Of a stretch of 64,000 nucleotides of DNA, positions 1 to 10,964 are shown piece by piece (within the stretch, counting starts at the first letter, position 1; every line of letters starts with the position of its first letter). The translations under genes and the position numbers were made by a program. The notes below the pieces were generated by a model. That model was not told the origin of the DNA. It did not search any database and saw only the letters and a program-made list of their open reading frames with translations. The stretch lies in NCBI GenBank assembly GCA_964036295.1, contig OZ038473.1, positions 12,538,501-12,602,500 on the forward strand, given 5' to 3'. Source of the stretch: Plumapathes pennacea. Its lineage: Eukaryota > Cnidaria > Anthozoa > Antipatharia > Myriopathidae.

Positions 1-105
1 GGTTTCTCTGTGTTCTGCAGTCGATGTAGTGCCATACCAAAGTTGCCTGGTAGTGCTCTTTTACTGGCCTTCCAGGGCATACCAACACCGTAGTAGCCAT
101 CTTTG

Positions 106-148
106 AAGGTGAAGGAATGTAATGCTCAAATATTGTTTAAATAAAAAA

Positions 149-182
<34 letters not shown>

Positions 183-189
183 TGAAGGA
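106..189 (+). mobile_element. Short poly(A)-tailed retroposed insertion with 11-bp target duplication
   Basis: The 11-mer AAGGTGAAGGA occurs at 106-116 and again at 179-189. Between them lie a 5' piece of about 25 nt, an AATAAA signal and a long A run interrupted by one TT. A target-site duplication plus 3' poly(A) is the hallmark of target-primed reverse transcription. Skipping the insert and one repeat leaves the minus-strand BEL/Pao frame continuous, which supports insertion into a once-intact element. The source RNA is too short to identify. Confidence 0.7.
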
Positions 190-514
190 TTCAGTGACTT
201 TCTCTTCTGCAAGCTTCTCCTCTGGGTTGACAGTTTGAATTTCATCGGGCTCTTCAATGTCATAAAAATGTTGAGCAAGTGTTAAGACTACATCTGATTG
301 ATTCACGAAGAAAGTGAAATTTTTCTTGGTCCTAGCTGCATCTGCAGGTCCATACCCGTGGGGTCAGTCTGGCTATGGGTTCTTTCAGTTGTCCCCTTAC
401 ATCTTCCAACAAGTACAGTAAGTCCAACTGATCTACTCCAATTAGAAGGCCTGGTGGTTGGAAACTTGATTCCCTTTAGGTGTTCCCATTTGGACTTGTA
501 TACATGCCAATCCA

Positions 515-828
515 CCACCTGCATGTTGCTGGTAACTTGTACCGTTGTGTTGGGTGAGGCTGCCTTGAACATCTTTCCATTTGAACTGCTAATGTTGAAC
601 TCCACTGTGGTTGTCATTCAGTAAATTCACAGTCAGTTTGTGGACTTCCCTTCCAGGCCATACACCTGCATGCTGCCGGTAGCTTGTTCCATTGTGTAGG
701 TCGAGGCTGCCTTGAACACCTTTCCATTTGAACTTCACCATGTTGAACTCCACTACAGGTGTATGGTTGTCATTCAGTAAACTCAAGGTCAGTTTGTGGA
801 CTTCTCTTCCAGGCCATACTCCGGGGCA
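515..828. repeat. Tandem duplication of about 140 bp in the BEL/Pao remnant
   Basis: The block beginning near the TGCATG-TGC-GG segment, continuing through TTTCCATTTGAAC, TTGTCATTCAGTAAA and GTTTGTGGACTTC, and ending at CCAGGCCATAC, occurs at roughly 515-658 and 660-828, the second copy running past one full unit. Copies differ by point changes, so the duplication is old. Confidence 0.7.
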
Positions 829-1194
829 ACATCACTGTTCAGATAGGATCTACTGCCAGCTTCATCCAGGAGAGCATTTTAGTTTCACCTTCTCTATACC
901 ATTGCTTAGGTACACAAGGACAGTTCTCAGCACTACAGATTCCAAAAGACTGGGGGATTTGCCACCATGGTCATCACGCGGGACCTTTTTTTTTTGCTCC
1001 CCCTCCTTTGCAGTTTCACTGGTTAATGGCCTTTACAAGTGTATCTCATCTGCTGTCTCCCCCTCCGAGTTCTGGCTCCTGATCTGCCACAATACCTCTG
1101 AAAAGCATTTGGTGATATGTAACTTGCAACTTACTATTGATGCAACAAACTCTACTCCTGCCACAACTTGCACAAAGTTCCAAGCATAAGCCCA

Positions 1195-3650
1195 GTACCC
1201 CAACCAGTCAGGCGTACACCCTTCAGCTTCAGAGATAAGGTCAATTCCAAAGCTGAGGAGTTGACAAAGATGGACATCATCAAACCAGTTAAGGGACCTA
1301 GCTGAAGGACCAAAACCCAATGGTGACATCAGAGAAGCATGAAGCAGCAGAGAAAGTCCTGAAGAAGCTCAAAGAAAGGAATCTCATTCTAAAACCAGAG
1401 AAGTGTGAATTCCACATGACACAGATGTACTTCATCAGACTGTTGTTATCCACCAACAGTATTGGACCTTCTGAAGAGAAGGCGAAGGCAGTGCTTTGTG
1501 CCTGCAAACCAAAGAATGCATCAGAAGTCAGAAGTTTCCTTGGTCTAACCAACTACAATGCTTGATTTATTCCAAACAACTCAACTGTTGCTTAAACTTT
1601 GCACAGATTAACCAAAAAAGGAGAACCTTTGGAGTTTGGAGAAGAACAAAGAGCAGCCTTTGAAGAGCTGAAGAGGAGACTTGCAAATGCTAGAAACACT
1701 GGGGTACTTTGATAAGAATGCCAAAACCTGCATCATAGCAGATGCCAGCCCAGTAGGCCAAGGAGCAATCCCCATCCAGAAGCAAAAAAGAAAGAAAAGA
1801 GTCATCAGCTATGCAAGCAAGAGTTTGACTGATGAAAAAAAAACAACAACATTCCAAAACCAAGAAGGAAGCTCCAGCCCTAGTCTGAGCATGTGAATGC
1901 TTTCTTGTAAACCTGTATGGTATAGAGTTTGAGCTGTGCACAGACCACAAGCCACTGGAAACTATCTACTCCACCAAGTCCAAGCCTTGTGCAAAAATTG
2001 CGAGATGGGTTCTATGACTACAACCTAACAATCATCATGCCTGGAAGGAATATTGCAAATCCTTCGTCCACAAGCAAAGAAGGAAGCAAGACCATATTCT
2101 GCACAGAATTTCAGGGAAGAATTTGCAATATTTGTAGCAGTAACAGCCACTCCAAAAGTAATTACAAGAAGAGAAATTAAGCTTCAGCAGAAGACAAAAA
2201 AAATTTCTGGGTTGCATCACTACATCAGGTCAGAGCAGTGGAAACCAGACCAGTGCAAGCAATACTTGCCAGTGAACTGTACATAATTGAAAAGTTAATC
2301 CTTCAGGGAACTAGTAATGGTGTGCCATGCCAGTTACGATCCCATGTACTGATATTAGCACATGACGGACACCCTGGCACTACAAGCATGAAGCAGCACT
2401 AAGGAGCAAAGTATAGTGTTCAGGCATCGACAGAGATGTGGAACATTTTTGTAGAACTTTCCATGGTTGTCAGTTGGTGAGCTAGCCAGTACATCCAGAA
2501 CCCATTAAGTCAACACCCCTGCCAAGTGGCCACAGATCTTCTTGGATTACTACTATCAGGTGATTCAGCAATAGTTGTCATTGACTACTACAGCAGATAC
2601 TATGAGATAGATATCATGGGTTCAATAAAGTCTGACAAAATTGTCATGACTGGACTGGATGTTTGCAATGCATGGACTACTGCTATCCATAACCAGCGAC
2701 AGTAGGCCACAATTCATTTCTCAAACTGTGGAACAATACTTCGTGAACAGTGGGATACAGTAAGACCACCCCCCTTCGGCCATAAGCTAATAGAGAGGTG
2801 AAAAGACAGAACCGATTGCTGTTGAAGAGGATGCAGATAGCACAAGCCAAAGAAAAGGACTGGAAGAAAGAAAGAAGTGCAGACGTACCAATTTGCATAC
2901 CAAAAAACCACCCCTCTTTGGCCCAAAGCTACTAGAGAGGTGGAAAGAAAGAACCGGTCACTGTTGAAGAGGATGCAGATAGCACAAGCCAAAGGGAAGA
3001 ACTGGAAGAAAGAAGTGCAGACCTTCCAAGTTGCTACCAGACAACATCACACACAACAACAGGAGTTAACCCAGTGGAGCTGTCATTTAGACAAAAGCTG
3101 TGCACAAAGCTGCCAGGAATAACAGAAGCCAGGACAATGGATGAAGTCAGAGACAAGGATGCTGAAATGAAAGCTAAAGCTAAGCAGACTAGAAGTGGCA
3201 AGCAGTGGGGTCACAACTCGTACCAGGAGACAAAGTACTGTTCAAGCAGAAGTGAATACCAAGCTAACAACAGCATTAGCTCCACTACCACATGAGGTGA
3301 TTAGCAAACATATGAACAGTGTCACCATACAGTAGAATCACCAGAAGTTCAGTATAAAAGAAATTCAACTGGTGTAAGAAAATTTCACACCTGAGGAAAG
3401 TCACAACACTCAGAGTGAAGCTGACAAAGAGAGAGGTGATTCCTGCACCTGTACTGAATACTGAAGGACAGACAGCAAAGACAAAGAGACACCTAGTGAA
3501 ACAGAACCACTAAAGAAAAGAACACCAGTAAATGGTTGGAGACTGCGCCATGACAGAACACTAGTTATACATACATTTGAGAAGGGAGGAGTGGATGTAC
3601 ATGTACCTATTTCACTGGACAAGGGTGAAGACAATGCAGCCATTCCCGCT
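1195..3650 (+). pseudogene. Ty3/Gypsy pol remnant (reverse transcriptase, RNase H, integrase)
   Basis: The plus strand carries broken pieces of a Gypsy-type polyprotein in the expected order. They are an RT start with VPFSLRDKVNSK near 1215, the RT thumb (1320-1565, ending SFLGLTNY), RNase H (1681-1896, with IIADASP near 1735 and a TDHKPLE-type motif near 1945), the zinc-binding HH/CC start of integrase (about 2290-2470), the DDE core (VVIDYYSRY near 2578) and the integrase C-terminal arm (2877-3295). Stops and frameshifts separate all pieces. It sits between two apparent BEL/Pao segments on the opposite strand, suggesting a nested insertion. Nothing here is likely to be translated as a polyprotein. 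Confidence 0.75.
2763..3029 (+). repeat. Internal tandem duplication in the integrase remnant
   Basis: The segment encoding the integrase C-terminal arm (GAGAGGTG, then GTTGAAGAGGATGCAGATAG, then ACTGGAAGAAAGAA) appears at 2763-2891 and again at 2903-3029, a period of about 138 bp. The copies have diverged by point changes and small indels. Confidence 0.8.
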
Positions 3651-3654
3651 TCAC

Positions 3655-4165
3655 TCTGAGGACGTAGTGTAGCATGTCTTGAACTCCCTCTTGTGGCAGC
3701 TGTTGTTTTCCACGAAATTTCTCATTGGTATTCTGCATAAGTTTTTCCAAGCTCTTGTGCGATTCGGTTAAAGTCTGCTTCTTGCCATGTGATCTCCCGT
3801 TCCAGTTGTTCAGCTTTGTTTAATCAAGGACTGTCCAGTGGGCGCTGATTTGGAAACATGTGTGGTGGCACGCTGACTGCTATTTAAATAGCCTTTTACA
3901 ATCTGCTCGGCATGTTGAAATCCCCTTTGATAGTCTCCAGTTCACACGACAGGTCTCAGTTTCACAAATTCTCCAGCTATTTCGTAAAAAAAGGTTCCAA
4001 CTTTTCACATGCACAAACTATGTGTTCAAACGCTTCAGTGAAGGAATCCAAGTGTTCCATTGCCTGCATTCTAGAAGACCGTCTGCCTTCCATGGTCATC
4101 AGCAATTTGGTTCTGCTCCGAGTGTGAGCACCTTTGGTCCTGCCTTTTTCTCACTTTAGTTTCTC
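3655..4165 (-). pseudogene. Possible gag remnant of the BEL/Pao element
   Basis: On the minus strand an open stretch (about 4110 down to 3950) reads MEGRRSSRMQAMEHLD and EHIVCACEKLEPF, followed after stops by further fragments to 3655. A small helical gag-like start downstream of a GA-rich leader would fit a BEL/Pao element whose pol lies at 1-830, with the Gypsy element inserted between. No diagnostic zinc knuckle is visible, so this rests on position and orientation and is weak. Confidence 0.3.
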
Positions 4166-4271
4166 TATCTCAATTCGTCGTTAAGATTGAAATGTTCCAC
4201 AGGGCCAATACAAAGATATCCCACTTCATCAAACGTAACATTAAGCACAAAGGCACACTAAAAAGAGTGAA

Positions 4272-4519
4272 TCCCAGGGCCCGGTTGTTCAAAGCATGGT
4301 TAGGCTAACCCTGGGTTAAGTCTAAACTTTGTTGTCATTTTGTACCTGGAATTGAAAACCTTTCGCAAACAAAACAACATCATCACCTAGTTTTGAGTTG
4401 GAACAAACTTTTTGGTAAGTCTTTGATCAAATCTCTGCAGTTTGCAGGCCAATATCATGAGAAACAGAATTTAGTTAATCGTGGGTTAGATTAATCGAGC
4501 TTTGAACAACCGGGCCCAG
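4272..4519. mobile_element. MITE with GGGCCCGGTTGTTCAAAGC terminal inverted repeats
   Basis: The sequence CCCGGTTGTTCAAAGC at 4278-4295 is repeated in inverse orientation as GCTTTGAACAACCGGGCCC at 4498-4516, with a further imperfect match (GGTTAGGCTAACC against GGGTTAGATTAATC). About 245 bp, no ORF. A related half-end (GCGGTTGTTCAAAGCTCAATC) is seen at 35862 and 46239. Confidence 0.8.
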
Positions 4520-5705
4520 GAAAGCACATAAAGCAACCGAGACAACAGCTTCTAAATAGTAAAAAGCCAAAAATTTCCAAATTTTGTTTTTCCTTGTACC
4601 TGAATACCACGCAAAACAAAATGTTGCATTCATTTTGAGGGTAGCCGAGTAAATCCAAAGATAATTTTCAAGCAAAAATTAAATATGCTCGGCGCGCAGC
4701 CATGCGTCGCACCGTACCGCGAAATTCAAAATGCATTTTGGCAGCCATAAGCAAAATTTCGCTTCAAATCCTTCCGTCCAGAACTCCATATTGAAGTTGC
4801 CTGCATGTGTTTAATTTCAGATAACAAACAATATGCAAACTTGATGTCGAAAGAGGTGAGGCCAAAGGTCGTTCGCTCGGCTATAAAGTTCATGTTTGTG
4901 GTGAACTATATATACTATTATTTTCTTACCTTTCTTCTTTGGCTGTGTCCAGAAATGACTCTTCCAGGCAAAGCAACGTTTCTCCTGAATGTGGCTGGTT
5001 CTCTGTATCCAGTTCCAGTTGTTTTCCGTGCTTTATTAAACGTAAAACCTTAACATTCACTCCCGCGACTTCCCTCCTCGTGGTCTCAGAAAAAAAAGAG
5101 AACGTCACATACTGAGCATGCGCCATGCATAAACAAAATAATGTCCCGGATACTCGGTACCAGTCTCCCGAACAGTTTTGTGCCTGAAAAAGGGAAAAAA
5201 AACTCTAGCTCAGTCTTTATTTACGCATTCTCGTAAGTGGACAGTTCCAGTTACAGACACTTTTTCTCCTTCCCAAGGGTGTCCATTTGCGGGAGCTTCA
5301 ACTGTAGATACTGGAAGGACAAGAGTTTCACTTGATTTTTGATCACTCTTGCTTACCTCACTCTATACGATAAACGAACTAGCGACCCGTTTTCAACATA
5401 AAAACCACTAGATAAGTAGCTCACATATTATCGCCTTCTAGTTTAAGAACGATTTACTCGCAATAAATTTACTAGGGTGGTTCCATCTAATTTGTTGTGT
5501 TGAGACGACGAATTCAACGTTCCAGTTGATCTTCCCGACGCCCGCCATTCTTAGTTCAGAAATCGGCTAAAGTCAGTGATTTGAAGAAAAACATAACCAG
5601 CAGTCAATGCACTAATCTATCGCAAAGCTTGGTATTTGTGATCAATTTAATCCGCTTGTGGCACCTGCTTAGTGGTCTAAAAATGCAGGAAATCGCTGTT
5701 TTAGG
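4520..5705. other. No gene recognised
   Basis: AT-rich spacer. Short ORFs on both strands (for example 4805-5053 plus and 4926-5126 minus) match no family known to me and have no clear splice sites around them. Confidence 0.5.
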
Positions 5706-5817
5706 ACAGGGTCTAGACTTTAGAGATTTTCCGGGGGGGGGGGGGGGGCCTCTAGTGGCTCGCGCCTACCGGCGCTCGCCCCCCCCCCTTTCTCAATTTC
5801 CTAGATCCCCCCTGCTT
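5706..5817. mobile_element. Small MITE with a homopolymer core
   Basis: CAGGGTCTAGAC at the left is an imperfect inverse of the right end GATCCCCCCTG. Between them are a 17-G run (5733-5749) and a C run. The same right half (CGCGCCTACCGGCGCTCG, C run, TTCTCAATTTCCT) recurs at 23609-23676, which marks it as a dispersed element. Confidence 0.6.
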
Positions 5818-6046
5818 GTGATCAACGACTGATAGGAATAAATGTTTCCTTATACAAATTTCTCTTATTTATCACAGGAAGCTTCTGTCTTGCTCAAAAG
5901 TGAATGCGTTAACGCCAAAACTCTAAATTCGTTTTTCTCTCCATCTTTACTTCACCCATAATGATCATGATCGCTTTCCAGAACTGAAATGAGAAATTTG
6001 AATATCACAAGGTCGCACTTTGGTATTCTACCCGCTCACAAGTTAC

Positions 6047-6279
6047 TGTGACAAACATTGCTCAATCGTGTGATGAGCTGACTTTAGCTGAGACGCTCAC
6101 CTCATGTCTCCTTGTTTAGTCATATTTCTAAATACTCAATGACGCATATAGATTGTACAAGAGTATTAAAGATAATTTAGAAGATTGATTTGTGAGTCTC
6201 CGAGCTGCTGCGAGAAACGCAAAAAAGCCAAATTTTTTTGATAAAAGCCTACTCATCGAGTCTCTCGGTCGCGTTAACA
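6047..6279 (+). repeat. 5' LTR of the Gypsy element, copy 1
   Basis: It starts TGTGACAAACATTGC and ends GCGTTAACA. It shares GAGCTGACTTTAGCTGAGAC, the ATTAAAGATAA segment and AAAAGCCTACTCAT with the repeat at 9263-9856, in the same order and orientation. ATTAAA near 6166 may serve as polyadenylation signal. Confidence 0.75.
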
Positions 6280-6300
6280 TTTGGTGGCAGCGGCAACATG

Positions 6301-6905
6301 GAAGCATACGCAAACAACGAAATCCAATTCGGACCTCTGATCGACTTCGATACAAAGGAATTGGAGAAGGCAAACATCGAGACAGCTCCCGCCACAGCAG
6401 CCTTACAGCAGAAAACCCCTCGTTCGTCCGTCCACGTTCGATGGGAAAGGCCAAAGGACGACTATCAGGCCCAGTTTGACATCGTTGCGAAGCTAAACGG
6501 CTGGACAGACAACTCCGTCAAGGCAACCTACCTGGCTGTCAGCCTCAGCGGAGCAGCACGAGCGGTACTTGGGGACCTCAGCGCGCCAGCTACGATGCTC
6601 TGGTGAAAGCCCTGGACAGCCGGTTCAGCACAGGAAACCGGTCAGAAATGTACCGCGCGACACTCAAATCGCGGAATAGAAAAAATAATGAGTCTCTGCC
6701 CGAGTTGTCTCAGGCAATCAGAAAGCAAACGCGCCCCGCCTCCTCAGGAGTTCCATCTGATCTCCGAGACACCATGGCTCGGGACCACTTCGTTGATGCC
6801 CCGGGCGAAGCAGACATGCGCTGGAGAGTGCATCAGTCCCGCCCCAAGACCTTGGACGACGCCCTGACCATCGCCGTGGGAACTGGAGGCCTTTCCCATT
6901 GCTGA
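6301..6905 (+). pseudogene. gag of the Gypsy element, interrupted (copy 1)
   Basis: The frame opening just before 6301 (MEAYANN) runs to a TGA at 6604-6606 and resumes in another frame from 6603 to 6905. The second part holds a retrotransposon gag (capsid-like) signature: LKSRNRKNNESLPELSQAIR followed by ARDHFVDA, and then W/R-rich residues around PKTLDDAL. No CCHC knuckle was found downstream. The duplicate at 38461-39060 has the same break, so this damage predates the duplication. Confidence 0.7.
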
Positions 6906-7055
6906 CAAGCAGTGGGGTCGTCCCGTAAGAGCTGCACAAGCCAGTTCTGAGCTTACTCCTGTGAACACACAGCAAACGCAACCATGTGTAGAGTTCCGGG
7001 CAGAACTACGGGAGATGAAAGACTGGTCGTGGACTGGTCGTGGACTGGTCGGAGA

Positions 7056-7340
7056 CTGGTCGTGCCAGCCAGATCGGAAGTCGTTGTGCATGCCAAGTTC
7101 GTGGATTCCTTTGGAGAAGTAACCTGTAGTGTGATGGAACCGTTAGCACGATTCTTTGCCCGTAGCAACCTGCTAGTTGCGCGAACTCTGGTGGTGTGAA
7201 CAGTGGTCATGCCAGCCAGATCGGAAGTCCTTGTGCATGCCAAGTTCGTGGATTCCCCTGGAGAAGTAACCTGTGGTGCGAAGGAACCGTTAGCACGATT
7301 CCTTGCCCGTAGCAACCTGCTAGTTGCGCGAACTCTGGTT
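7056..7340 (+). repeat. Tandem duplication in the protease/RT linker, copy 1
   Basis: The segment with GCCAGCCAGATCGGAAGTC, TGCATGCCAAGTTCGTGGAT, CGATTC-TTGCCCGTAGCAAC and TGCTAGTTGCGCGAACTCTG occurs at about 7062-7194 and 7209-7341, a period of 147 bp. Each unit encodes the PARSEV...ARSNLLVARTLV pattern found between protease and RT in Gypsy elements. The same duplication is in copy 2 (about 39233-39510). Confidence 0.85.
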
Positions 7341-7923
7341 GACCCGAGACAAGAAACGGTGCACCTGCAGCTCCTTAATCCAACAGAGCGACCCCGCACT
7401 GTACATAGAAAGACAATTGCAGCGTGGTGTGAACCGGTACAGGAGGTGAAGTATCCTGAGGAAACCAGGCGTGCCGCAGCTTGCAAGAAATCGACGGAGG
7501 GACAAACAGCGAGTGCATCCGCACCGCTACCAGGCGAGGCCAGCAAAACTCCAGTGTACCACGGTCAAGACTCGAATGAAGACAGAATGTACTGCGCCCA
7601 AGAGTTAGCAGTCAGGACAGTGGCTAAAAGGCCTCAGCACAGCCGAACTACGCGAGGCACAACTGGCTGACCACAGTACTTCCCTCGTGGTACAGTGCAA
7701 AGAAGCGAGTGACCGACGCCCAGAATGGCTCTCAGTTTCCTCCCAAGGTCCTATCGTTAAGTGCTACTGGGCCCAGTGGGAATCGCTTGAGCCTGAGAGA
7801 GGGAGTTCTGTACAGGCGCTTGGAGTCTGTGTCAGGTGACAGGGAGCACTGGCAGCTGATTGTTCTCAAGAGCCTCAGGGATTCCATCCCCACAGCTGGA
7901 CATTTGGGAAAGAAGACTATTGG

Positions 7924-8560
7924 TTGGCTAAGAGAGAGAGAGAGAGAGATTCTTCTGGAGCGGCTGCGACCGGGACGTGTGACGCTGGTGCAGAGAATGT
8001 GACAAGGATCTCTAAACGCCCTCCTGCTCAAATGAAGGCGTATAACGTTGGGGCTCCGCTGGAAAGGATTGCCATCGACGTCACTGGCCCTCTTCCGACA
8101 ACAGGCAGTGAAACAAGTACATTTGGTTGGCAGACTACTTTACCAAGTGGACAGAGGCGTACGCTCTCCCAAACCAAGAAGCTGGAACTGTGGCCTGCGA
8201 ATTGGTTGAAGAGTTAATTACCTGGTATGGTGTCCCGAAGAAATCCATTCAGACCAGGGCCGAAACTTTGAGTCAGCTCTCTTCCAGGAAGTCTGCTGCT
8301 TGCTTGACTTGGACACGACAAAGAAAACACCTTTCAGACCACAGTCAGATTGAATGGTGGAGCGATTCAACTGGATCCTAAAGCCCATGTTATCCCTGTT
8401 CATGAGCGAGAACCATAGAGACTAGGACTGTCACCTGACCCTCTTGCTCATGGCTTACCACAAGACAACTGCCTGCAGCGCTCGTGGGAAGGCCCTTACC
8501 TAGTCATCTAGCCGATCAGCAATGTAGTCTACCGCATCCAGAAATCTAAAACATCTAAGC
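7924..8560 (+). pseudogene. Integrase remnant of the Gypsy element, copy 1
   Basis: The plus strand encodes ERIAIDVTGPLPTTGS near 8065, an ADYFTKWTEAYALP block (8127-8175), WYGVPK near 8225 and, after a frameshift, PFRPQS near 8335. This is the DDE core of a Gypsy integrase with all three catalytic regions recognisable but split between frames. About 285 bp present in the other copy (40258-40543) is missing here near 8466. Confidence 0.75.
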
Positions 8561-9262
8561 CGATGGTTGTACATCAGGACCGTCTCCGCCCTTACGAAGG
8601 CTGAGATGCACTTACCTGGTACCAACACAATGGGTCCCCTGCTGAGGAACATCCCCAAACAGAATCAGAGATTATGGCAGTCGATCTCCAAAGTGAGGGT
8701 GAGAAGGTGGACAAGTTGCCAGCCCCAGATCATGTGCGACCACAGTGTGTCACCCATCAAGACCTGGATCACTGACTTTGTTACAGATAGCTAATTGATT
8801 TGTTCCTCTTGTACCAGTGATTACTAAGTTTACACTGATTTTTGTGACTTCTATGTGCTTAGAAGGACACTGGGACACCTCGTTTCTAAGGAGGGGAGTA
8901 ATCAGCAATTCCACTAGACCGGCATATGCCAGTATTTTACGGATAAAAATCATACTGTAATGGAAAAAATTGAGGCTGCCTGTATTCCGTACTGGAAAAT
9001 TTAAAGTATAACATTTTTTTCTGATGGCTCTCCTGTCCAAAGGGAGCCCACACTAGATATTCTACTCATTCTACCAAAGAAATGCTCTGAAACGGTCAAA
9101 AACTTGATGAGATAGAAATTGTGTGTCCAGTTCCGCTGCAGCAGAAGAAACAATTATTTTGCTTTACTTATATGTTGCACTGGTTCCAAGTGGCTCCATA
9201 CCGGAAAAAACATTTCCTACCGGTACTTGGTTGATGGACAAGTCTAGCAGAATCTCTGGTAA

Positions 9263-9856
9263 TGTGACAAACATTGCTCAATCAATTATCGTGTGATGAG
9301 CTGACTTTAGCTGAGACGCTCACTGGATGTCTCCTTGTTTAGGCATGTTTCCTAATACCCAATGACATATATAGACTGTGCAAGAGTAATAAAGATAAGA
9401 CAGTACTAGTAATTTAAAATACAGTGGTTTTTGGATGACAGTCGAAAGTGACAGTCGAAATTGTGTGATTGCTTTGGTTTTGCGTTTGCTTCGCTTTCGG
9501 ATTGGTCCACACAAGTTTGTCAGCATGCTCAGCCAATCAGGAACAAAACCAAAACCAAAACTAAAACCAAAACCAAACACTTCTCACGCAAGCGATGGCA
9601 TGTACTCACACTGCTGTTTGGAAAGTAAAACCAAACACAAGACCAAACATGAATTACTTTGGCTTCCAATTGGCTGGACTGTTTTCTCTCAGTCTCTGTG
9701 ATTGGCCTGTGTGATTACTTTGGTTTTGGTTTTCGACAGTCATCCGAAAACGGCTCTAAAAGATTGATTTGAGTCTCTGAGCTGCTGTGAGGGATGCAAG
9801 AAAGCCAAGTCTTGTTGATAAAAGCCTACTCATTGAGTCAACCTGGTTGCGTTACA
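9263..9856 (+). repeat. 3' LTR of the Gypsy element carrying a MITE
   Basis: It begins TGTGACAAACATTGC like the 5' LTR and ends GTTGCGTTACA. The extra length is the MITE at about 9421-9762, lying after AGTAATTTAAAATAC and before AGATTGATTT. Copy 2 has the same insert at the same base. Confidence 0.8.
9421..9762. mobile_element. MITE (TIR family TTTTCGGATGACTGTCGAAA)
   Basis: Ends read GTGGTTTTTGGATGACAGTCG and the inverse CGACAGTCATCCGAAAACG. The interior consists of GGTTTTG/CAAAACC-rich inverted halves with CAGCATGCTCAGCCAATCAG. The same element occurs at 22848-23160, 23324-23613 and 41491-41822, and a short piece may lie at 60335-60376. Confidence 0.85.
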
Positions 9857-10024
9857 TTATTAAATATAAATAAAATGAAATAGTTCATAGTCAAACATAA
9901 CCAACACCACATTATATAAAATGTACAAAAGGGTTATTTGTATGTTACTTTGCAGTACTTGGTACATTATCAAGGGATTTGGGTAATAATACTTCATAAA
10001 GAAAAGGCGAAGGAGGGTTATTAC

Positions 10025-10786
10025 CTTGAGTGGCAAATATTTCCATGGCACACATCAGCCCTTTTCCTCTGACAGTCTTGACAATTTTGGGTTTGAGGTT
10101 TCCAGGCTTTTCGTGGAAGATCTTCCCAAGCCTTGCTGAGTTTTCAGTCATTTTTCTCTTCAAGAAGAACCTGGATTTATGTGAAATATGATTTATCAGA
10201 CATGCAGGGCTATCCAACTTTCTTCAATTCAGTCACCAAAAATTAAACATAACAGTGCTTACTTCCAGTGTGGTTATAGCAACTTTGCAGCCAAGAGGGT
10301 TTCCATAAATTGAACCATGCTGCTGAAAATAAAGGCAGTTAGACAAATACCACACAGCTTCACCCAAAGACTTTCTCAGAAATTAGGAAGGGGGCCTACC
10401 CTACAGTTCTCAAAACACTGAACTTATTTCAGACTCAAAATATAATTTTCAATGCCATTCTTAAGAGCTACTGTATTCTCTAATATTCATACCTTTACTG
10501 TGCCTAACTAGTTCAGACTAAGTTTGGCTGTAATCTTACCTATCTCCTGGCTTGATTGACAACATGATAGGATCATCTCAGAGCACCCCAGATACCTGTT
10601 AATAGTAGCAAAGAAAAGGGGAAACACAAGACAACATTAGCCAAATACAATTTAAGCATAAAATGGACCACTAAACCTTGCAATATTTTTTCAATTAACT
10701 TACTAGTGAATAAACGCAACCCGACAAGGCTTTACCAAAAACAATCATGTCCAGCCTGACTTTGTCATGGTTAAATGCACATCAGC
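10025..10786 (-). pseudogene. OAT: Ornithine aminotransferase pseudogene fragment, copy 1
   Basis: Four exon-like blocks on the minus strand match class III aminotransferase (OAT) in order. 10704-10786 holds VRPDMIVFGKALSG with the lysine that would bind pyridoxal phosphate. 10540-10595 holds DDPIMLSIKPGD. 10263-10322 holds HGS-YGNPLGCKVA. 10025-10170 holds ENSARLGKI and VKTVRGKGL. Splice dinucleotides remain. An in-frame TGA (10578-10580) and a one-base shift in the A run at the start of the 10025-10170 block disable it, and both are shared with copy 2. The first exons and the last one are absent. The LTR element directly beyond 9856 occupies the place of the missing 3' exon. Confidence 0.8.
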
Positions 10787-10964
10787 CTACAGAGAAACAA
10801 CACAATAGAGTAATATTAGGCTGCTGTAGCTGTTAATATGTCATTACTGTAGCTTCTAGGGCTCCGCACAGGATAGTACAAATGGGTTGAAATCAAACTG
10901 ACAAGGTACACCCAATCTTCAGTTTAGGAAAGGCAGGCCAGTACTTAATGTGGTATCAGATGTT

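Larger units (their letters stand above)
1..830 (-). mobile_element. BEL/Pao retrotransposon pol remnant
   Basis: Read on the minus strand, this stretch resembles the peptidase-to-reverse-transcriptase linker of BEL/Pao elements. An acidic segment ending near 185 is followed, across a small insertion, by a segment containing VGMPWK (about 60-105) typical of the region before the BEL/Pao reverse transcriptase. Further upstream (303-617) are W-x-HLKGIKFP and a T-x-P-x-G-M pattern like the linker after the retropepsin domain. The frame is broken and parts are duplicated, so it is a fossil. Its 3' part lies outside the window. Family assignment is by remembered motif pattern; no search was possible. 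Confidence 0.55.
6047..9856 (+). mobile_element. Ty3/Gypsy-type LTR retrotransposon, deleted (copy 1)
   Basis: The element begins with a 233-bp LTR (TGTGACAAACATTGC ... GCGTTAACA), has gag and pol pieces on the plus strand, and ends with a related LTR at 9263-9856. TTTGGTGGCAGCGG directly after the 5' LTR is a candidate primer-binding site. The internal part is only about 3 kb because the reverse transcriptase and RNase H are missing. Flanks TTAC and TTAT are an imperfect candidate target duplication. A purine run at 8889-8899 could be a polypurine tract, which would imply a longer true 3' LTR and a truncated 5' one. It was fixed before the segmental duplication. Confidence 0.8.

Noticed and set aside
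4926..5126. 66-codon minus ORF with plausible composition
   Set aside because: No family, no splice sites and no duplicate to compare.
6953..7546. 197-codon minus ORF (and 240-codon counterpart at 38996-39718)
   Set aside because: Antisense shadow of the Gypsy pol linker, including its tandem duplication; no homology on that strand.
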